Source: Tessaracoccus antarcticus
Lineage (GTDB): Bacteria; Actinomycetota; Actinomycetes; Propionibacteriales; Propionibacteriaceae
Assembly: GCF_003688855.1 (NCBI RefSeq)
Contig: NZ_REFW01000004.1
Location: 62,001-126,000, forward strand
Direction of reading: 5' to 3'
Length of the DNA: 64,000 bases
Shown: positions 53,446 to 62,954 of the stretch, piece by piece
Position numbering within the stretch: the first letter of the stretch is position 1
Layout of the letters: each line of letters opens with the position of its first letter
Translations under genes and position numbers: made by a program
The notes under the pieces: generated by a model
The model's database searches: none
What the model was told of the DNA's origin: nothing
What the model saw: the letters and a program-made list of their open reading frames with translations, nothing else

Positions 53446-55073
53446 GTGTCGACGAAAAGTTCGGCGAGATCGGGCAGGCCGATGAGCGCCAGCTGAAACT
53501 CCTGATGCGTGACTGGCGCCGTGGACGCGCCGACCGCAATCTGTGGGAGGCGTTGCAGGACGCCTACGTGATGGTGTTCGCCGTGGTCCTCATCGGCGCC
53601 ATGCTCATCAGCGCCATCATCCAGGCACAGCAATCGGTCTCTGGCTGCGAGACGGAGCAGTGCCTCGCAGCCCGTGGCCTGCTCCCGTGGGCCGCTGTGG
53701 CCTCGGTTCTGGCGTTCACGCTGGTGGCCTGCAGGATGTTCGGGCCCATCGTGGCGTCTGCCGCCGAGGGGTTCTGGCTCATGGACGGCCCCGTTGACAG
53801 GCGCCTCCTCCTGACGGGGCGCCTCGTCGGGGCGCTCGGTGCCGCGTTGGGGGCGGGTGCACTCTTCGGGGCGCTCGTGGCTGCGCTCACCGGCTCGGGT
53901 GGCTTCTCCATCGTGGTGTGGGCTGCGGCCGCCGGTTTCGGTGCCTTCGGCCTGACGGCCTTTGCGGCCGCTGAACAGGGGGTGGAGCGCCACTGGGTCA
54001 CCACGACCCTGCAGTACGTGGTGGGTGCCGCCGCCGTCTCTACGCTTCTGGCGCTCGTGGGCATCGCCGCCGGATGGCTCCCCGTGGAGCCGCTGCAGGA
54101 ACTGAGTGTCGAATTCGCCTGGATCATCGCCGGTGTAGGGCTGCTGCTGGGCCTGGTGTCCATGGTGCTCGCGTGGAGGAGGCTGCGCAACATCCGCCGC
54201 CAACGGCTCACCGCGGGCAGTTCCCTGATCGCCGGCATGCAGGGCGCCGCGTTCGCCATGGACTTCGCCCTCGTGCGTGACATCCTCGTGGAGGACAAGG
54301 CCAAGCGTCGCGGGCACGTGCGCGCCACGCGGGGCATCGGTCTCGGCACCACTGCGCTCATCATGCGCGACGTGCAGCGACTGTGGCGCGACCCGCTGCC
54401 GTTGGTGACGTGGCTGGCCACCATGGTGGTGCCCTACGCGGTGCAAGCACTCGGCATCGCCCAGCTCAACCCGCCGATCTCCGCGCTGGTCCTGATGGTG
54501 GCGCTCATCGGCTTCTGCAACTCCCTGCGGGTGCTGAGCCGCACCAAGGGGCTGCAGCGCTGCTTCCCGTTCGATCCCGGGAAGATCAAGACCGCCACCA
54601 TGGTGGTGCCCGCAGCCCTTGCGCTGCTCTGGGGCATCGGCACCGCCCCCGCGTTCATCGGCGTCCTGGGTGGCGTCCGTGTGGATGCGCTGAGTGGGTT
54701 GACCGCTGCGCTCATCACGGCGCTGGCGGGGTTCCTCGCCACCATCCGCTGGGTCTCCGCGAAGCCTGCCGACTACGGCGGCCCCATCGTCGCCATCGGC
54801 GTGGGTGCGCTACCCCCCGGCATGATCTTCTCGGTCCTGCGCGGCATCGACATGGTCGCTCTTGTCACCCTGCCCATCGTGTTCGGCTGGCCCCCCTGGA
54901 TCTCCCTGGCCATCGCCGCCATCGCCTTCGCGTTCCTGCGCAGCGGAATGGATCGCGAATCCCTCATGGAACAGCAGGCCGAGCAGAAGAAGGTCCTGGA
55001 CGCGGAGAAGTCCAGGCGTCGCGGCGGGGGAGCCCCGGGCGGCGACAAGATCAAGGTGCAGCGCCGCAACTGA
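53442..55073 (+). CDS. DUF6297 family multi-pass membrane protein (ABC permease partner)
   Basis: A 543-residue membrane protein with about twelve hydrophobic segments. The N-terminal 30 residues are charged and cytosolic (QLKLLMRDWRRGRADRN), and the C-terminus is a basic tail (KSRRRGGGAPGGDKIKVQRR). The segment MDGPVDRRLLLTGRLVGALG resembles the LP-x-R-x(4)-P-turn of ABC-2 type permeases. It is translationally coupled to the ATPase gene, so it is very likely the permease. No substrate can be named. Confidence 0.78.
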   Translation: MSVDEKFGEIGQADERQLKLLMRDWRRGRADRNLWEALQDAYVMVFAVVLIGAMLISAIIQAQQSVSGCETEQCLAARGLLPWAAVASVLAFTLVACRMFGPIVASAAEGFWLMDGPVDRRLLLTGRLVGALGAALGAGALFGALVAALTGSGGFSIVVWAAAAGFGAFGLTAFAAAEQGVERHWVTTTLQYVVGAAAVSTLLALVGIAAGWLPVEPLQELSVEFAWIIAGVGLLLGLVSMVLAWRRLRNIRRQRLTAGSSLIAGMQGAAFAMDFALVRDILVEDKAKRRGHVRATRGIGLGTTALIMRDVQRLWRDPLPLVTWLATMVVPYAVQALGIAQLNPPISALVLMVALIGFCNSLRVLSRTKGLQRCFPFDPGKIKTATMVVPAALALLWGIGTAPAFIGVLGGVRVDALSGLTAALITALAGFLATIRWVSAKPADYGGPIVAIGVGALPPGMIFSVLRGIDMVALVTLPIVFGWPPWISLAIAAIAFAFLRSGMDRESLMEQQAEQKKVLDAEKSRRRGGGAPGGDKIKVQRRN

Positions 55074-55080
55074 CCTGCCT

Positions 55081-55120
55081 CCGACGCCTGCTGCCGAGCC
55101 CATGCTCGGCGAGGCGTCGG
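55081..55120. terminator. Bidirectional hairpin terminator between the DUF6297 gene and menF
   Basis: A two-step stem: CCGACGCCT with AGGCGTCGG, then GCCGAGC with GCTCGGC, around a small loop. It lies between convergent genes. Confidence 0.65.
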
Positions 55121-55129
55121 CGGTGGACG

Positions 55130-56386
55130 TCAGTCGGCGAGGCCCAGAGCCTGCAGCATGGGCAGGAACTTGGCTTTGGTCTCGGCCAACTCGGCCGCCG
55201 GATCCGAGTCCGCCACGAGGCCGCAGCCGGCGAACAGTTGGATCTGCTCAGGGGTCTCCGGCTTGATCTGTCCACCACGCAACGCGATGGCCCATTCGCC
55301 GTCCCCGAAGGAGTCCACCCATCCCACGGGGCCGGCGTAGCGGCCGCGGTCCATGGACTCCAGTTCACTGATGACGTCGCGGGCCGCGAACGTCGGGGTG
55401 CCGCAGACGGCCGCGCTGGGGTGCAGTGCCGCGGCCAGCGCCAGCGCGCTCGAGCCGGGGTCCGTGACGCCCGTGATGTCGGTGGAGAGGTGCAGCACGT
55501 TCGGCAGCCGCAGGATCGACGGCGACTCGGGCACGTTCATGGCGGAGCAGTAGGGCTCCAGGGCACGCGCCACGGACTCGACGGCGAACTCGTGTTCGGC
55601 AACGTCCTTCGAGGAGGTCGCCAGTTCCGCGGCCTTCACGAGTGAATCGGTGTTCTGCGGGTCGAGTGAGACCGTCCCGGCCAGCACCCGCGACGTTGCG
55701 AGCCCGCCCTGGCGCCGGATCAGCAGTTCCGGGGTGGCGCCGACGAGGCCGTCGACGAGGTAGGTCCAGCATGTGGGGTAGCGGTTCACGAGGCGGTTCA
55801 CGAGCCAGCGGGCGTCGAGGGGCCCGCCCGCCTTGACGACCAGGTCCCGTGCCAGCACCACCTTGTCCACCTCGCCCGTGCGGATGAGGGCGACCACCTC
55901 GCCGACGATGTCCATCCAGATCCGCTCGGACATCGAACCCTCGAGCAGGTCCAGGTGCGTGGGCGCCACCAGCCGTTCGCCGGACGGCGGAAGTTCCAGG
56001 GAGCGGCTGCGTGGACCGATGGTCGTCATCCAGGACTGGCCTCCACGCGTACCGATCACCACCTCCGGCACGACGAGCACCGAGCGCTCCTCGGAGCGGT
56101 CGGGATCAAACGTGAAGGAGCCCACGGCCAGCGGGCTGGTGCCGTAGGCGCCCGGTAGCTCGGAGTCGTGGTCGATGTGGTCGGCCACCTCGGCCCACCA
56201 GACGTCGGCGGCGTCGGGGTAATCCGTCTCGAAGCGGGCCACCTCGCCCAGCGCGACAAACCCCTCACCGCGGCGGATGAACGCTGACGTCGGGCCGGAG
56301 GCCGACAGGAAACGTTGCAGCAGCCCGGGGTCGGGAATTGCGACAGTCGTCGCACGCATGCGCTTGGTGGAGAAGTCCAGACTCAC
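55130..56386 (-). CDS. menF: Isochorismate synthase MenF
   Basis: A 418-residue chorismate-using enzyme that commits chorismate to menaquinone. C-terminal signature segments: EVDKVVLARDLVV (catalytic Lys), GATPELLIRRQGG, LSTDITGVTD, HPSAAVCGTP, and GPVGWVDSFGDGEWAIALRG with FAGCGLVADSDPAAELAET. Family overlap with salicylate synthases exists, but the neighbourhood favours MenF. The start at 56386 (GTG) or 56359 (ATG, MRATTV) is not resolved. Confidence 0.92.
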   Translation of the reverse strand: MSLDFSTKRMRATTVAIPDPGLLQRFLSASGPTSAFIRRGEGFVALGEVARFETDYPDAADVWWAEVADHIDHDSELPGAYGTSPLAVGSFTFDPDRSEERSVLVVPEVVIGTRGGQSWMTTIGPRSRSLELPPSGERLVAPTHLDLLEGSMSERIWMDIVGEVVALIRTGEVDKVVLARDLVVKAGGPLDARWLVNRLVNRYPTCWTYLVDGLVGATPELLIRRQGGLATSRVLAGTVSLDPQNTDSLVKAAELATSSKDVAEHEFAVESVARALEPYCSAMNVPESPSILRLPNVLHLSTDITGVTDPGSSALALAAALHPSAAVCGTPTFAARDVISELESMDRGRYAGPVGWVDSFGDGEWAIALRGGQIKPETPEQIQLFAGCGLVADSDPAAELAETKAKFLPMLQALGLAD

Positions 56387-56597
56387 CCGAGCGACGATAG
56401 CTCAGAGGGGCCTGCGCTCCCAATCATCCTGCCCACGCGCACCCCCGCATTAACGTCATGGAATCGTGCCGAATTGAGCCGTGAGTCCGCTTGTCAGGGT
56501 CTTCTTGAGCAGACGCTGAGGTGGGTTGGTGATCGGGTGATTCGAACGCCTACACTGGCACTCGCAATCCCTGACTGATCCCCGTGAGGAGCCCCCG

Positions 56598-57899
56598 ATG
56601 CGAAACGCCAAGCCCGACGATGGCGTGGCGACAGCCGACGAGGGAGGCGAGGCCGACGTCATCGTCGTCGGCGCCGGCCCCGCTGGCTCATCCACGGCGG
56701 TACACCTGGCCCGTCGCGGCCTGAACGTCGTCATGCTGGAGAAGTCACACTTCCCTCGCGAGAAGGTGTGTGGTGACGGTCTCACCCCCCGCGCAACGCG
56801 CGCCCTGACGCGTCTGGGTGTCGACACCTCGCAGGAGAACGGCTGGCTCCACAACAAGGGCCTTCGGATCTACGGCGGCCGCGAGGAGCCCTTCGAGCTG
56901 GACTGGCCGGAACTCACGGATTTCCCCCCGTACGGTCTCGTTCGCCCCCGCTCCGACTTCGACGACATGCTGGCCCGCCACGCAGTCTCCTTCGGTGCCC
57001 AGTTGGTGGAGGGCGCCCATGTCACCGACGCCATCCTCGACGACCGCTCCGGACGCATTGTCGGTGTGACCACGAAGAACGGGTCACAGTGGCGGGCCCC
57101 CCTCGTGGTGGCCGCCGACGGGAACTCGTCGCGGCTGTCGGTCTCCATGGGCATGAACAAGCGCGACGACCGCCCCATGGGCGTGGCCGTGCGCACCTAC
57201 TACACGTCCCCGCGCACCAACGATGACTACCTCGAGTCCTGGCTGGAGCTGTGGGAGGGCAAGCCACACGCGTCCACCCTCATGCCCGGCTACGGCTGGA
57301 TCTTCGGGATGGGCGACGGCACCAGCAACGTGGGTCTCGGCGTGCTCAACACCTCCAAGGCCTTCGGGTCGACGGATTACCGGGCGCTGCTGAAGCGCTG
57401 GCTCGAGAACACCCCCGAGGAGTGGGGTTTCCGGGACGAGAACATGGTGGGCAAGGTGCAGGGCGCCGCGCTGCCCATGGCCTTCAACCGCCAGCCGCAC
57501 TACGGTCGTGGCCTGCTGATGGTGGGTGACGCGGGTGGCATGGTCAACCCCTTCAACGGGGAGGGCATCGCCTACGCCATGGAGGCCGCCGAACTGGCCG
57601 CCGACGCCATCGCCGAGGCGCGCTCGCGCGGCATCGGCACCACGGGCGCCGAGAAGGCACTGCAGGGCTATCCCACTGCGCTGAAGGCCAGCCTGGGCGG
57701 CTACTACCGCCTGGGGACGGTCTTCGTGAAGCTCATCGGAGATCCCCGGATCATGAGTCTGTGCACCACGTACGGCCTGCCGCACAAGACCCTCATGAAG
57801 TTCGTGATGAAATTGCTGGCAAACCTGACGGATGCGCGGGACGGTGATGCCATGGACAGAATCATCAACGCCCTGTGCAAAGCCGCCCCGGCGGCCTGA
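56598..57899 (+). CDS. menJ: Geranylgeranyl reductase-family flavoprotein (menaquinone reductase MenJ type)
   Basis: A 433-residue FAD enzyme expected to saturate one isoprene unit of menaquinone. FAD-binding motif VIVVGAGPAGSSTAVHLARR near residue 25; PREKVCGDGLTPRATRAL is a family signature; MVGDAGGMVNPFNGEGIAYA is the second FAD motif. The gene has GTGAGGAG before its ATG and lies 33 bp before nuoA, so quinone tailoring and Complex I are probably co-transcribed. Confidence 0.93.
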   Translation: MRNAKPDDGVATADEGGEADVIVVGAGPAGSSTAVHLARRGLNVVMLEKSHFPREKVCGDGLTPRATRALTRLGVDTSQENGWLHNKGLRIYGGREEPFELDWPELTDFPPYGLVRPRSDFDDMLARHAVSFGAQLVEGAHVTDAILDDRSGRIVGVTTKNGSQWRAPLVVAADGNSSRLSVSMGMNKRDDRPMGVAVRTYYTSPRTNDDYLESWLELWEGKPHASTLMPGYGWIFGMGDGTSNVGLGVLNTSKAFGSTDYRALLKRWLENTPEEWGFRDENMVGKVQGAALPMAFNRQPHYGRGLLMVGDAGGMVNPFNGEGIAYAMEAAELAADAIAEARSRGIGTTGAEKALQGYPTALKASLGGYYRLGTVFVKLIGDPRIMSLCTTYGLPHKTLMKFVMKLLANLTDARDGDAMDRIINALCKAAPAA

Positions 57900-57932
57900 G
57901 GAAGACATGCACGACCAAGGAAAGGACGACTC

Positions 57933-58292
57933 GTGAACCCGTATGTCCCCATTGTTGGGATGGTGGTCCTGGCCACGCTGTTCGTTGCTGTCTCCATCGT
58001 TCTCAGTGCGAACGTCGGCCCGGCGCGTTACAACCGGGCCAAGTTTGACTCCTACGAGTGCGGCATCCAGCCCACGCCCCAGCCCGTGGGCGGTGGCCGC
58101 TTCCCGGTGAAGTACTACATCACCGCCATGCTCTTCATCGTGTTCGACATCGAGATCGTGTTCCTCTACCCGTGGGCGATTTCCTACAACCAGCTCGGCA
58201 CCTTTGCCGTGGTGGAGATGGTCATCTTCATTGCCACGGTTTTCATCGCCTACTTCTACGTCCTGCGCCGCAACGGCCTGGACTGGGAATGA
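57933..58292 (+). CDS. nuoA: NADH-quinone oxidoreductase subunit A
   Basis: A 119-residue membrane subunit of Complex I with three helices. [20 protein letters not shown] is the conserved loop containing the quinone-channel Cys; [15 protein letters not shown] is the second signature. GTG 57933 has AAGGAAAGGA upstream. Confidence 0.96.
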   Translation: MNPYVPIVGMVVLATLFVAVSIVLSANVGPARYNRAKFDSYECGIQPTPQPVGGGRFPVKYYITAMLFIVFDIEIVFLYPWAISYNQLGTFAVVEMVIFIATVFIAYFYVLRRNGLDWE

Positions 58293-58308
58293 CCGGAAGG
58301 ACAACCTG

Positions 58309-58863
58309 ATGGGTCTCGAAGACAAGATTCCGAGCGGAATCCTGCTCACCACCGTCGAAGGCGTCTTCGGCTGGGTGCGACAGGCCTCCTTCTGGCCGGC
58401 CACGATGGGTCTGGCCTGCTGCGCCATCGAGATGATGGCCTACGGCACACCCCGCTACGACGCAGGACGCTGGGGCCAGGAGGTCTTCCGGGCCTCCCCA
58501 CGCCAGGCGGACCTCATGATCGTCTCCGGACGGGTGAGCCAGAAGATGGCCCCCGTGATCCGGCAGGTCTACGACCAGATGCCCAACCCCAAGTGGGTCA
58601 TCTCCATGGGTGCCTGCGCCAGCTCTGGCGGCATGTTCAACAACTACGCCATCGTGCAGGGCTGCGACCACTTCCTTCCCGTCGACATCTACCTCCCGGG
58701 CTGCCCGCCGCGCCCTGACATGCTCATCGACGCCATGTTCAAGCTCCGCAAGGAGGTCCAGAACCTGCCCATCGGTGCCAACATGGACGACCAGATCGAG
58801 CGCAATGAGCAGGCGGCCCTGACGGCGCCGGCCACGCACGAGATGAAGGGCATCATGCGATGA
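58309..58863 (+). CDS. nuoB: NADH-quinone oxidoreductase subunit B
   Basis: A 184-residue Complex I subunit carrying iron-sulfur cluster N2. The cluster ligands appear in [21 protein letters not shown] and [13 protein letters not shown] 58309 has GGAAGGA upstream. It overlaps nuoC by 4 nt. Confidence 0.97.
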   Translation: MGLEDKIPSGILLTTVEGVFGWVRQASFWPATMGLACCAIEMMAYGTPRYDAGRWGQEVFRASPRQADLMIVSGRVSQKMAPVIRQVYDQMPNPKWVISMGACASSGGMFNNYAIVQGCDHFLPVDIYLPGCPPRPDMLIDAMFKLRKEVQNLPIGANMDDQIERNEQAALTAPATHEMKGIMR

Positions 58864-59555
58864 CTGAAGACAACCTTCCCGTCGAGCCGGAGCACGGCAA
58901 CTCCGAAGTCGCCCCCACGAGTGGTTTCGCCACGCGTCAGGGCATGTGGTCGGCCGGCTCGGGCGACACGTCCGGTTACGGCCGCATCCAGCGCAGGCTG
59001 GAGATGCCCGGACAGACCTCGCCGCCCTTCGGCGACCCGTTCGACGCCATTGTCAACCGCGCCCTTGAAGTACTGCCCGCCCTGCAGGGGGGCCGTGTGC
59101 TGCTGGACCGCGGCGAGCTCACCATCCACGTGGACCGTGCGGACCTGCCCGCAGTCGTCGCCAAGTTCCGCGACGATGCGTTCCTGCGTTTCGAGGCGTG
59201 CATGTCGGTGTCCGGCGTGCACTACCCGGAGCAGACCGGCGCCGAACTGCACGTGGTCTACGAACTGCTCTCCTACACCCACAACCGTCGGGTGCGGCTC
59301 GAGGTCACCTGCCCGGAAGGTGACGCCCACATACCGTCGATCGTCGCCACGTATCCCATGGCGGACTGGCACGAGCGCGAGACGTGGGACATGTTCGGCA
59401 TCATCTTCGACGGCCACCCCGCCCTCACCCGTATCCTGATGCCCGACGACTGGGTGGGTCACCCACAGCGCAAGGACTACCCGCTCGGCGGCGTCGACAT
59501 CGAGTACAAGGGAGCCTGGGTGCCCTCGCCCGACAACCGGAGGACCTACTCATGA
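58860..59555 (+). CDS. nuoC: NADH-quinone oxidoreductase subunit C
   Basis: A 231-residue 30-kDa-type subunit of the peripheral arm. The conserved part is [18 protein letters not shown] and [20 protein letters not shown]. The first 60 residues are an acidic, flexible extension as in other actinobacteria. It overlaps both neighbours by 4 nt. Confidence 0.96.
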   Translation: MTEDNLPVEPEHGNSEVAPTSGFATRQGMWSAGSGDTSGYGRIQRRLEMPGQTSPPFGDPFDAIVNRALEVLPALQGGRVLLDRGELTIHVDRADLPAVVAKFRDDAFLRFEACMSVSGVHYPEQTGAELHVVYELLSYTHNRRVRLEVTCPEGDAHIPSIVATYPMADWHERETWDMFGIIFDGHPALTRILMPDDWVGHPQRKDYPLGGVDIEYKGAWVPSPDNRRTYS

Positions 59556-60904
59556 GCACCACGCACGCAGCCACTGAGGACATCTTCGCGTCACCGGGAG
59601 AGGTCAAGGCCGACCGCGTCTACCTCGCCCAGGGTGGCGACTGGGCCGAGATCGCCGGCGAACAGGCCGAACGCGGCGACGAGACCATCGTCGTGAACAT
59701 GGGACCCCAGCACCCGTCCACGCACGGTGTGTTGCGCCTCATCCTGGAAATGGACGGCGAGACCGTCACGTCCATCCGTCCCGGCATCGGCTTCCTCCAC
59801 ACCGGCATCGAGAAGAACATGGAGTACCGGACGTGGACCCAGGGGGTCACGTTCTGCACCCGCATGGACTACGTGGCACCGCTGTTCAACGAGGCCGCGT
59901 ACTGCCTGGCCGTGGAGAAGTTGCTGGGCATCACCGACGACATCCCCGAGCGCGCCTCGATCATCCGGGTGCTCGTGATGGAGCTGAACCGCATCGCGTC
60001 CCACCTGATTGCCATCGGCACGGGCGGCATGGAGATCGGCGCCCTCACCGTCATGACCATCGGCTTCCGCGAGCGCGAGATGATTCTCGACTTCCTCGAG
60101 GCTCTGACGGGCCTGCGCATGAACCATGCCTTCATCCGTCCCGGGGGAGTGGCCAACGACCTGCCCGAGGGCGGGTTGGAACACCTGCGCACCGTCATCG
60201 CGTGGTTGAAGAAGCACCTGCCCGAGTACGCCGGCTTCTGCGACGCCAACCCGATCTTCAAGATGCGTCTGCAGAAGGTCGCCACCATGGACCTGACCGC
60301 CTGCATGATGATGGGCGTCACGGGCCCGCCCCTGCGCGCCACCGGCTTCGACTGGGACCTGCGCAAGAAGCAGCCGTACTGCGGCTACGAAACCTACGAC
60401 TTCGAGACCGTCACGCGCGACAGCAACGACGCCTACGGGCGTTTCCTCATCCGCGAGGACGAGATGTGGCAGTCGCTGAGGATTGTCGAGCAGTGCCTGG
60501 AGCGCCTCGAGCGCACCCAGGGCCAGCCCGTCATGGTCGCCGACGCGAAGATTGCCTGGCCTGCACAGCTGTCGCTGGGCGCCGACGGCCAGGGCAACAG
60601 CAATGAACACATCAAGCACATCATGGGCGAATCCATGGAGGCACTGATCCACCACTTCAAACTGGTGACGGAAGGTTTCAAGGTGCCCGTCGGGCAGGTC
60701 TACCAGGCCATCGAGTCCCCCAAGGGTGAACTGGGTGTACACCTCGTCTCTGACGGTGGCACCCGACCCTACCGGGCCCATTTCCGGGATCCCGGGTTCA
60801 ACCACCTGCAGTCCGTCCCGCTGATGTGCGAGGGCGGCATGATGTCCGACGTCGTGGTGGCCGTTGCCAGCCTCGACCCTGTCCTCGGAGGTGTGGACCG
60901 ATGA
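59552..60904 (+). CDS. nuoD: NADH-quinone oxidoreductase subunit D
   Basis: A 450-residue 49-kDa-type subunit forming the quinone site with Nuo[21 protein letters not shown] is the family signature, with [16 protein letters not shown] and the C-terminal [18 protein letters not shown]. It overlaps nuoC and nuoE by 4 nt each. Confidence 0.97.
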   Translation: MSTTHAATEDIFASPGEVKADRVYLAQGGDWAEIAGEQAERGDETIVVNMGPQHPSTHGVLRLILEMDGETVTSIRPGIGFLHTGIEKNMEYRTWTQGVTFCTRMDYVAPLFNEAAYCLAVEKLLGITDDIPERASIIRVLVMELNRIASHLIAIGTGGMEIGALTVMTIGFREREMILDFLEALTGLRMNHAFIRPGGVANDLPEGGLEHLRTVIAWLKKHLPEYAGFCDANPIFKMRLQKVATMDLTACMMMGVTGPPLRATGFDWDLRKKQPYCGYETYDFETVTRDSNDAYGRFLIREDEMWQSLRIVEQCLERLERTQGQPVMVADAKIAWPAQLSLGADGQGNSNEHIKHIMGESMEALIHHFKLVTEGFKVPVGQVYQAIESPKGELGVHLVSDGGTRPYRAHFRDPGFNHLQSVPLMCEGGMMSDVVVAVASLDPVLGGVDR

Positions 60905-61644
60905 GTGGCCACTTCGAAAGCCATTTCCCCGACTCGGGGCACGTGGACTACTCGGACCAGTCCAGCAGCATCGACGCCACCACCATCGCCGAGCTGAAGG
61001 AACTGGCGGGGCGCTACCCCCAGTCCCGCTCGGCCCTGCTGCCGATGCTGCACCTGGTGCAGTCCGTCGACGGCCGCGTCAGCCCCCGGGGCATCGAGGT
61101 GTGTGCCGACATCCTGGGCATCAGCACAGCGCAGGTGTCCGGCGTCGCGACGTTCTACACCATGTACAAGCGGCGCCCCGCCGGCACCCACCACGTGGGT
61201 GTCTGCACCACCGCGCTGTGCGCCGTCATGGGTGGCGACATCCTGCTGGAGCGCGCCAAGGCGAAGCTCGGCATCGACGAGGGCCAGACCACCCCCTGTG
61301 GGAGGGTCTCCCTGGAGCGGCTGGAGTGCAACGCCGCCTGTGACTACGCCCCCGTCGTCATGGTGAACTGGGAGTTCTTCGACAACATGTCCCCGGAGAC
61401 CACGGACGAACTGCTTGACGCGCTCATGAACGACGACGAGGTGGCCTCCCCCCGCGGAGCCACCCTGACGTCGTGGCGCGCCGCCGAGCGCGTACTGGCC
61501 GGGTTCCCGGACGGCCGCGCCGACGAGGGACCGTCAGCGGGTCACGCGTCGCTGCTGGGACTCAGCATTGCTCGCGAGAACAACTGGGGCGCCCCGGATC
61601 CCGACAACCTTCCGGCCCCGGCCGAGACGCAGGAGGCGAAGTGA
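60901..61644 (+). CDS. nuoE: NADH-quinone oxidoreductase subunit E
   Basis: A 247-residue 24-kDa-type subunit binding a 2Fe-2S cluster. Ligands: [12 protein letters not shown] and [11 protein letters not shown]. The C-terminal 50 residues (after [20 protein letters not shown]) are an actinobacterial extension. GTG of nuoF overlaps its stop. Confidence 0.96.
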   Translation: MSGHFESHFPDSGHVDYSDQSSSIDATTIAELKELAGRYPQSRSALLPMLHLVQSVDGRVSPRGIEVCADILGISTAQVSGVATFYTMYKRRPAGTHHVGVCTTALCAVMGGDILLERAKAKLGIDEGQTTPCGRVSLERLECNAACDYAPVVMVNWEFFDNMSPETTDELLDALMNDDEVASPRGATLTSWRAAERVLAGFPDGRADEGPSAGHASLLGLSIARENNWGAPDPDNLPAPAETQEAK

Positions 61645-62954
61645 CTGATCTGCTCACACCCGTGATGTCGTCCGACTGGGACAGTGACGCGTCATGGAAG
61701 CTCTCCCGCTACGAGGAGGTCGGCGGCTACCGCGCCATGCGCAAGGCCCTCGACATGCAGGCTGGCGACGTCATGTCGCTCGTCAAGGAATCCGGCCTGC
61801 GTGGCCGCGGGGGCGCTGGATTCCCCACCGGTCTGAAGTGGTCGCTGGTGCCGCAGGACAACCCCAACCCGAAGTACCTCGTGGTCAACGCCGACGAGTC
61901 GGAGCCGGGCACCTGCAAGGACATGCCGCTGCTGATGGCGTCCCCGCACACGTTGGTGGAGGGGATCATCATCTCCTCGTACGCCATCGGTGCCAACACC
62001 GCCTTCATCTACATCCGCGGCGAGGTGCTGCACATCGTGCGCCGCCTGCAGCAGGCCGTGGAGGAGGCGCGTGCCGCCGGGTATCTCGGCGCGAACGTGC
62101 TCGGCACCGGTTTTGACCTGAACATCATCGTGCACGCCGGGGCCGGCGCCTACATCTGTGGCGAGGAGACGGCACTGCTGGACTCGCTGGAGGGTCGCCG
62201 CGGTCAGCCGCGTCTGCGGCCGCCGTTCCCGGCTGTGGCGGGCCTGTACGCGTCCCCGACCGTCATCAACAACGTCGAGTCCATCGCGTCCGTCCCGAGC
62301 ATTCTGGACAACGGCATCGCCTGGTTCCAGTCCATGGGCACGGAGAAGTCCAAGGGCATGACCCTGTACTCCCTCTCCGGCCACGTGAAGCGTGCCGGCC
62401 AGTTCGAGGCACCTCTGGGTGTCACCCTGCGCCAGCTCCTGGAACTCGCCGGCGGCGTCCGCAACGGGCACCAGTTGAAGTTCTTCACCCCCGGCGGGTC
62501 CTCCACACCCATCCTGACGGGCGACCACCTGGACGTCCCCCTGGACTACGAGGGCATGGCGGCTGCTGGCACGATGCTCGGCACCAAGGCGCTGCAGGTC
62601 TTCGACGAGACCACCTCGGTGGTGCGCACCACGCTGCGCTGGGTGGAGTTCTACAAGCACGAGTCCTGCGGGAAGTGCACCCCGTGCCGTGAGGGCACGT
62701 GGTGGCTCGTCCAGCTGCTCATGCGGTTCGAGGCGGGCACGGCCGAGCCGGGCGACGTCGACAAACTGTTGGACATTTGCGAGAACATCGGTGGGCGCTC
62801 GTTCTGCGCGCTGGCCGACGGTGCAGTGGCGGCAGTCGTCAGCGCTGTGAAGTATTTCCGGGAAGAGTTCGAACAGGGTTACACCACCCCGGCGTGGGAG
62901 CTGTTCCCGTACGGGAAGAGCGCACTGTTCGCGACAGAAGGAGACCCGCGGTGA
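61641..62954 (+). CDS. nuoF: NADH-quinone oxidoreductase subunit F
   Basis: A 437-residue subunit that binds NADH and FMN and carries a 4Fe-4S cluster. NADH site [23 protein letters not shown] site [13 protein letters not shown] and [20 protein letters not shown], cluster ligands [23 protein letters not shown] precedes GTG 61641. Confidence 0.97.
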   Translation: MTDLLTPVMSSDWDSDASWKLSRYEEVGGYRAMRKALDMQAGDVMSLVKESGLRGRGGAGFPTGLKWSLVPQDNPNPKYLVVNADESEPGTCKDMPLLMASPHTLVEGIIISSYAIGANTAFIYIRGEVLHIVRRLQQAVEEARAAGYLGANVLGTGFDLNIIVHAGAGAYICGEETALLDSLEGRRGQPRLRPPFPAVAGLYASPTVINNVESIASVPSILDNGIAWFQSMGTEKSKGMTLYSLSGHVKRAGQFEAPLGVTLRQLLELAGGVRNGHQLKFFTPGGSSTPILTGDHLDVPLDYEGMAAAGTMLGTKALQVFDETTSVVRTTLRWVEFYKHESCGKCTPCREGTWWLVQLLMRFEAGTAEPGDVDKLLDICENIGGRSFCALADGAVAAVVSAVKYFREEFEQGYTTPAWELFPYGKSALFATEGDPR

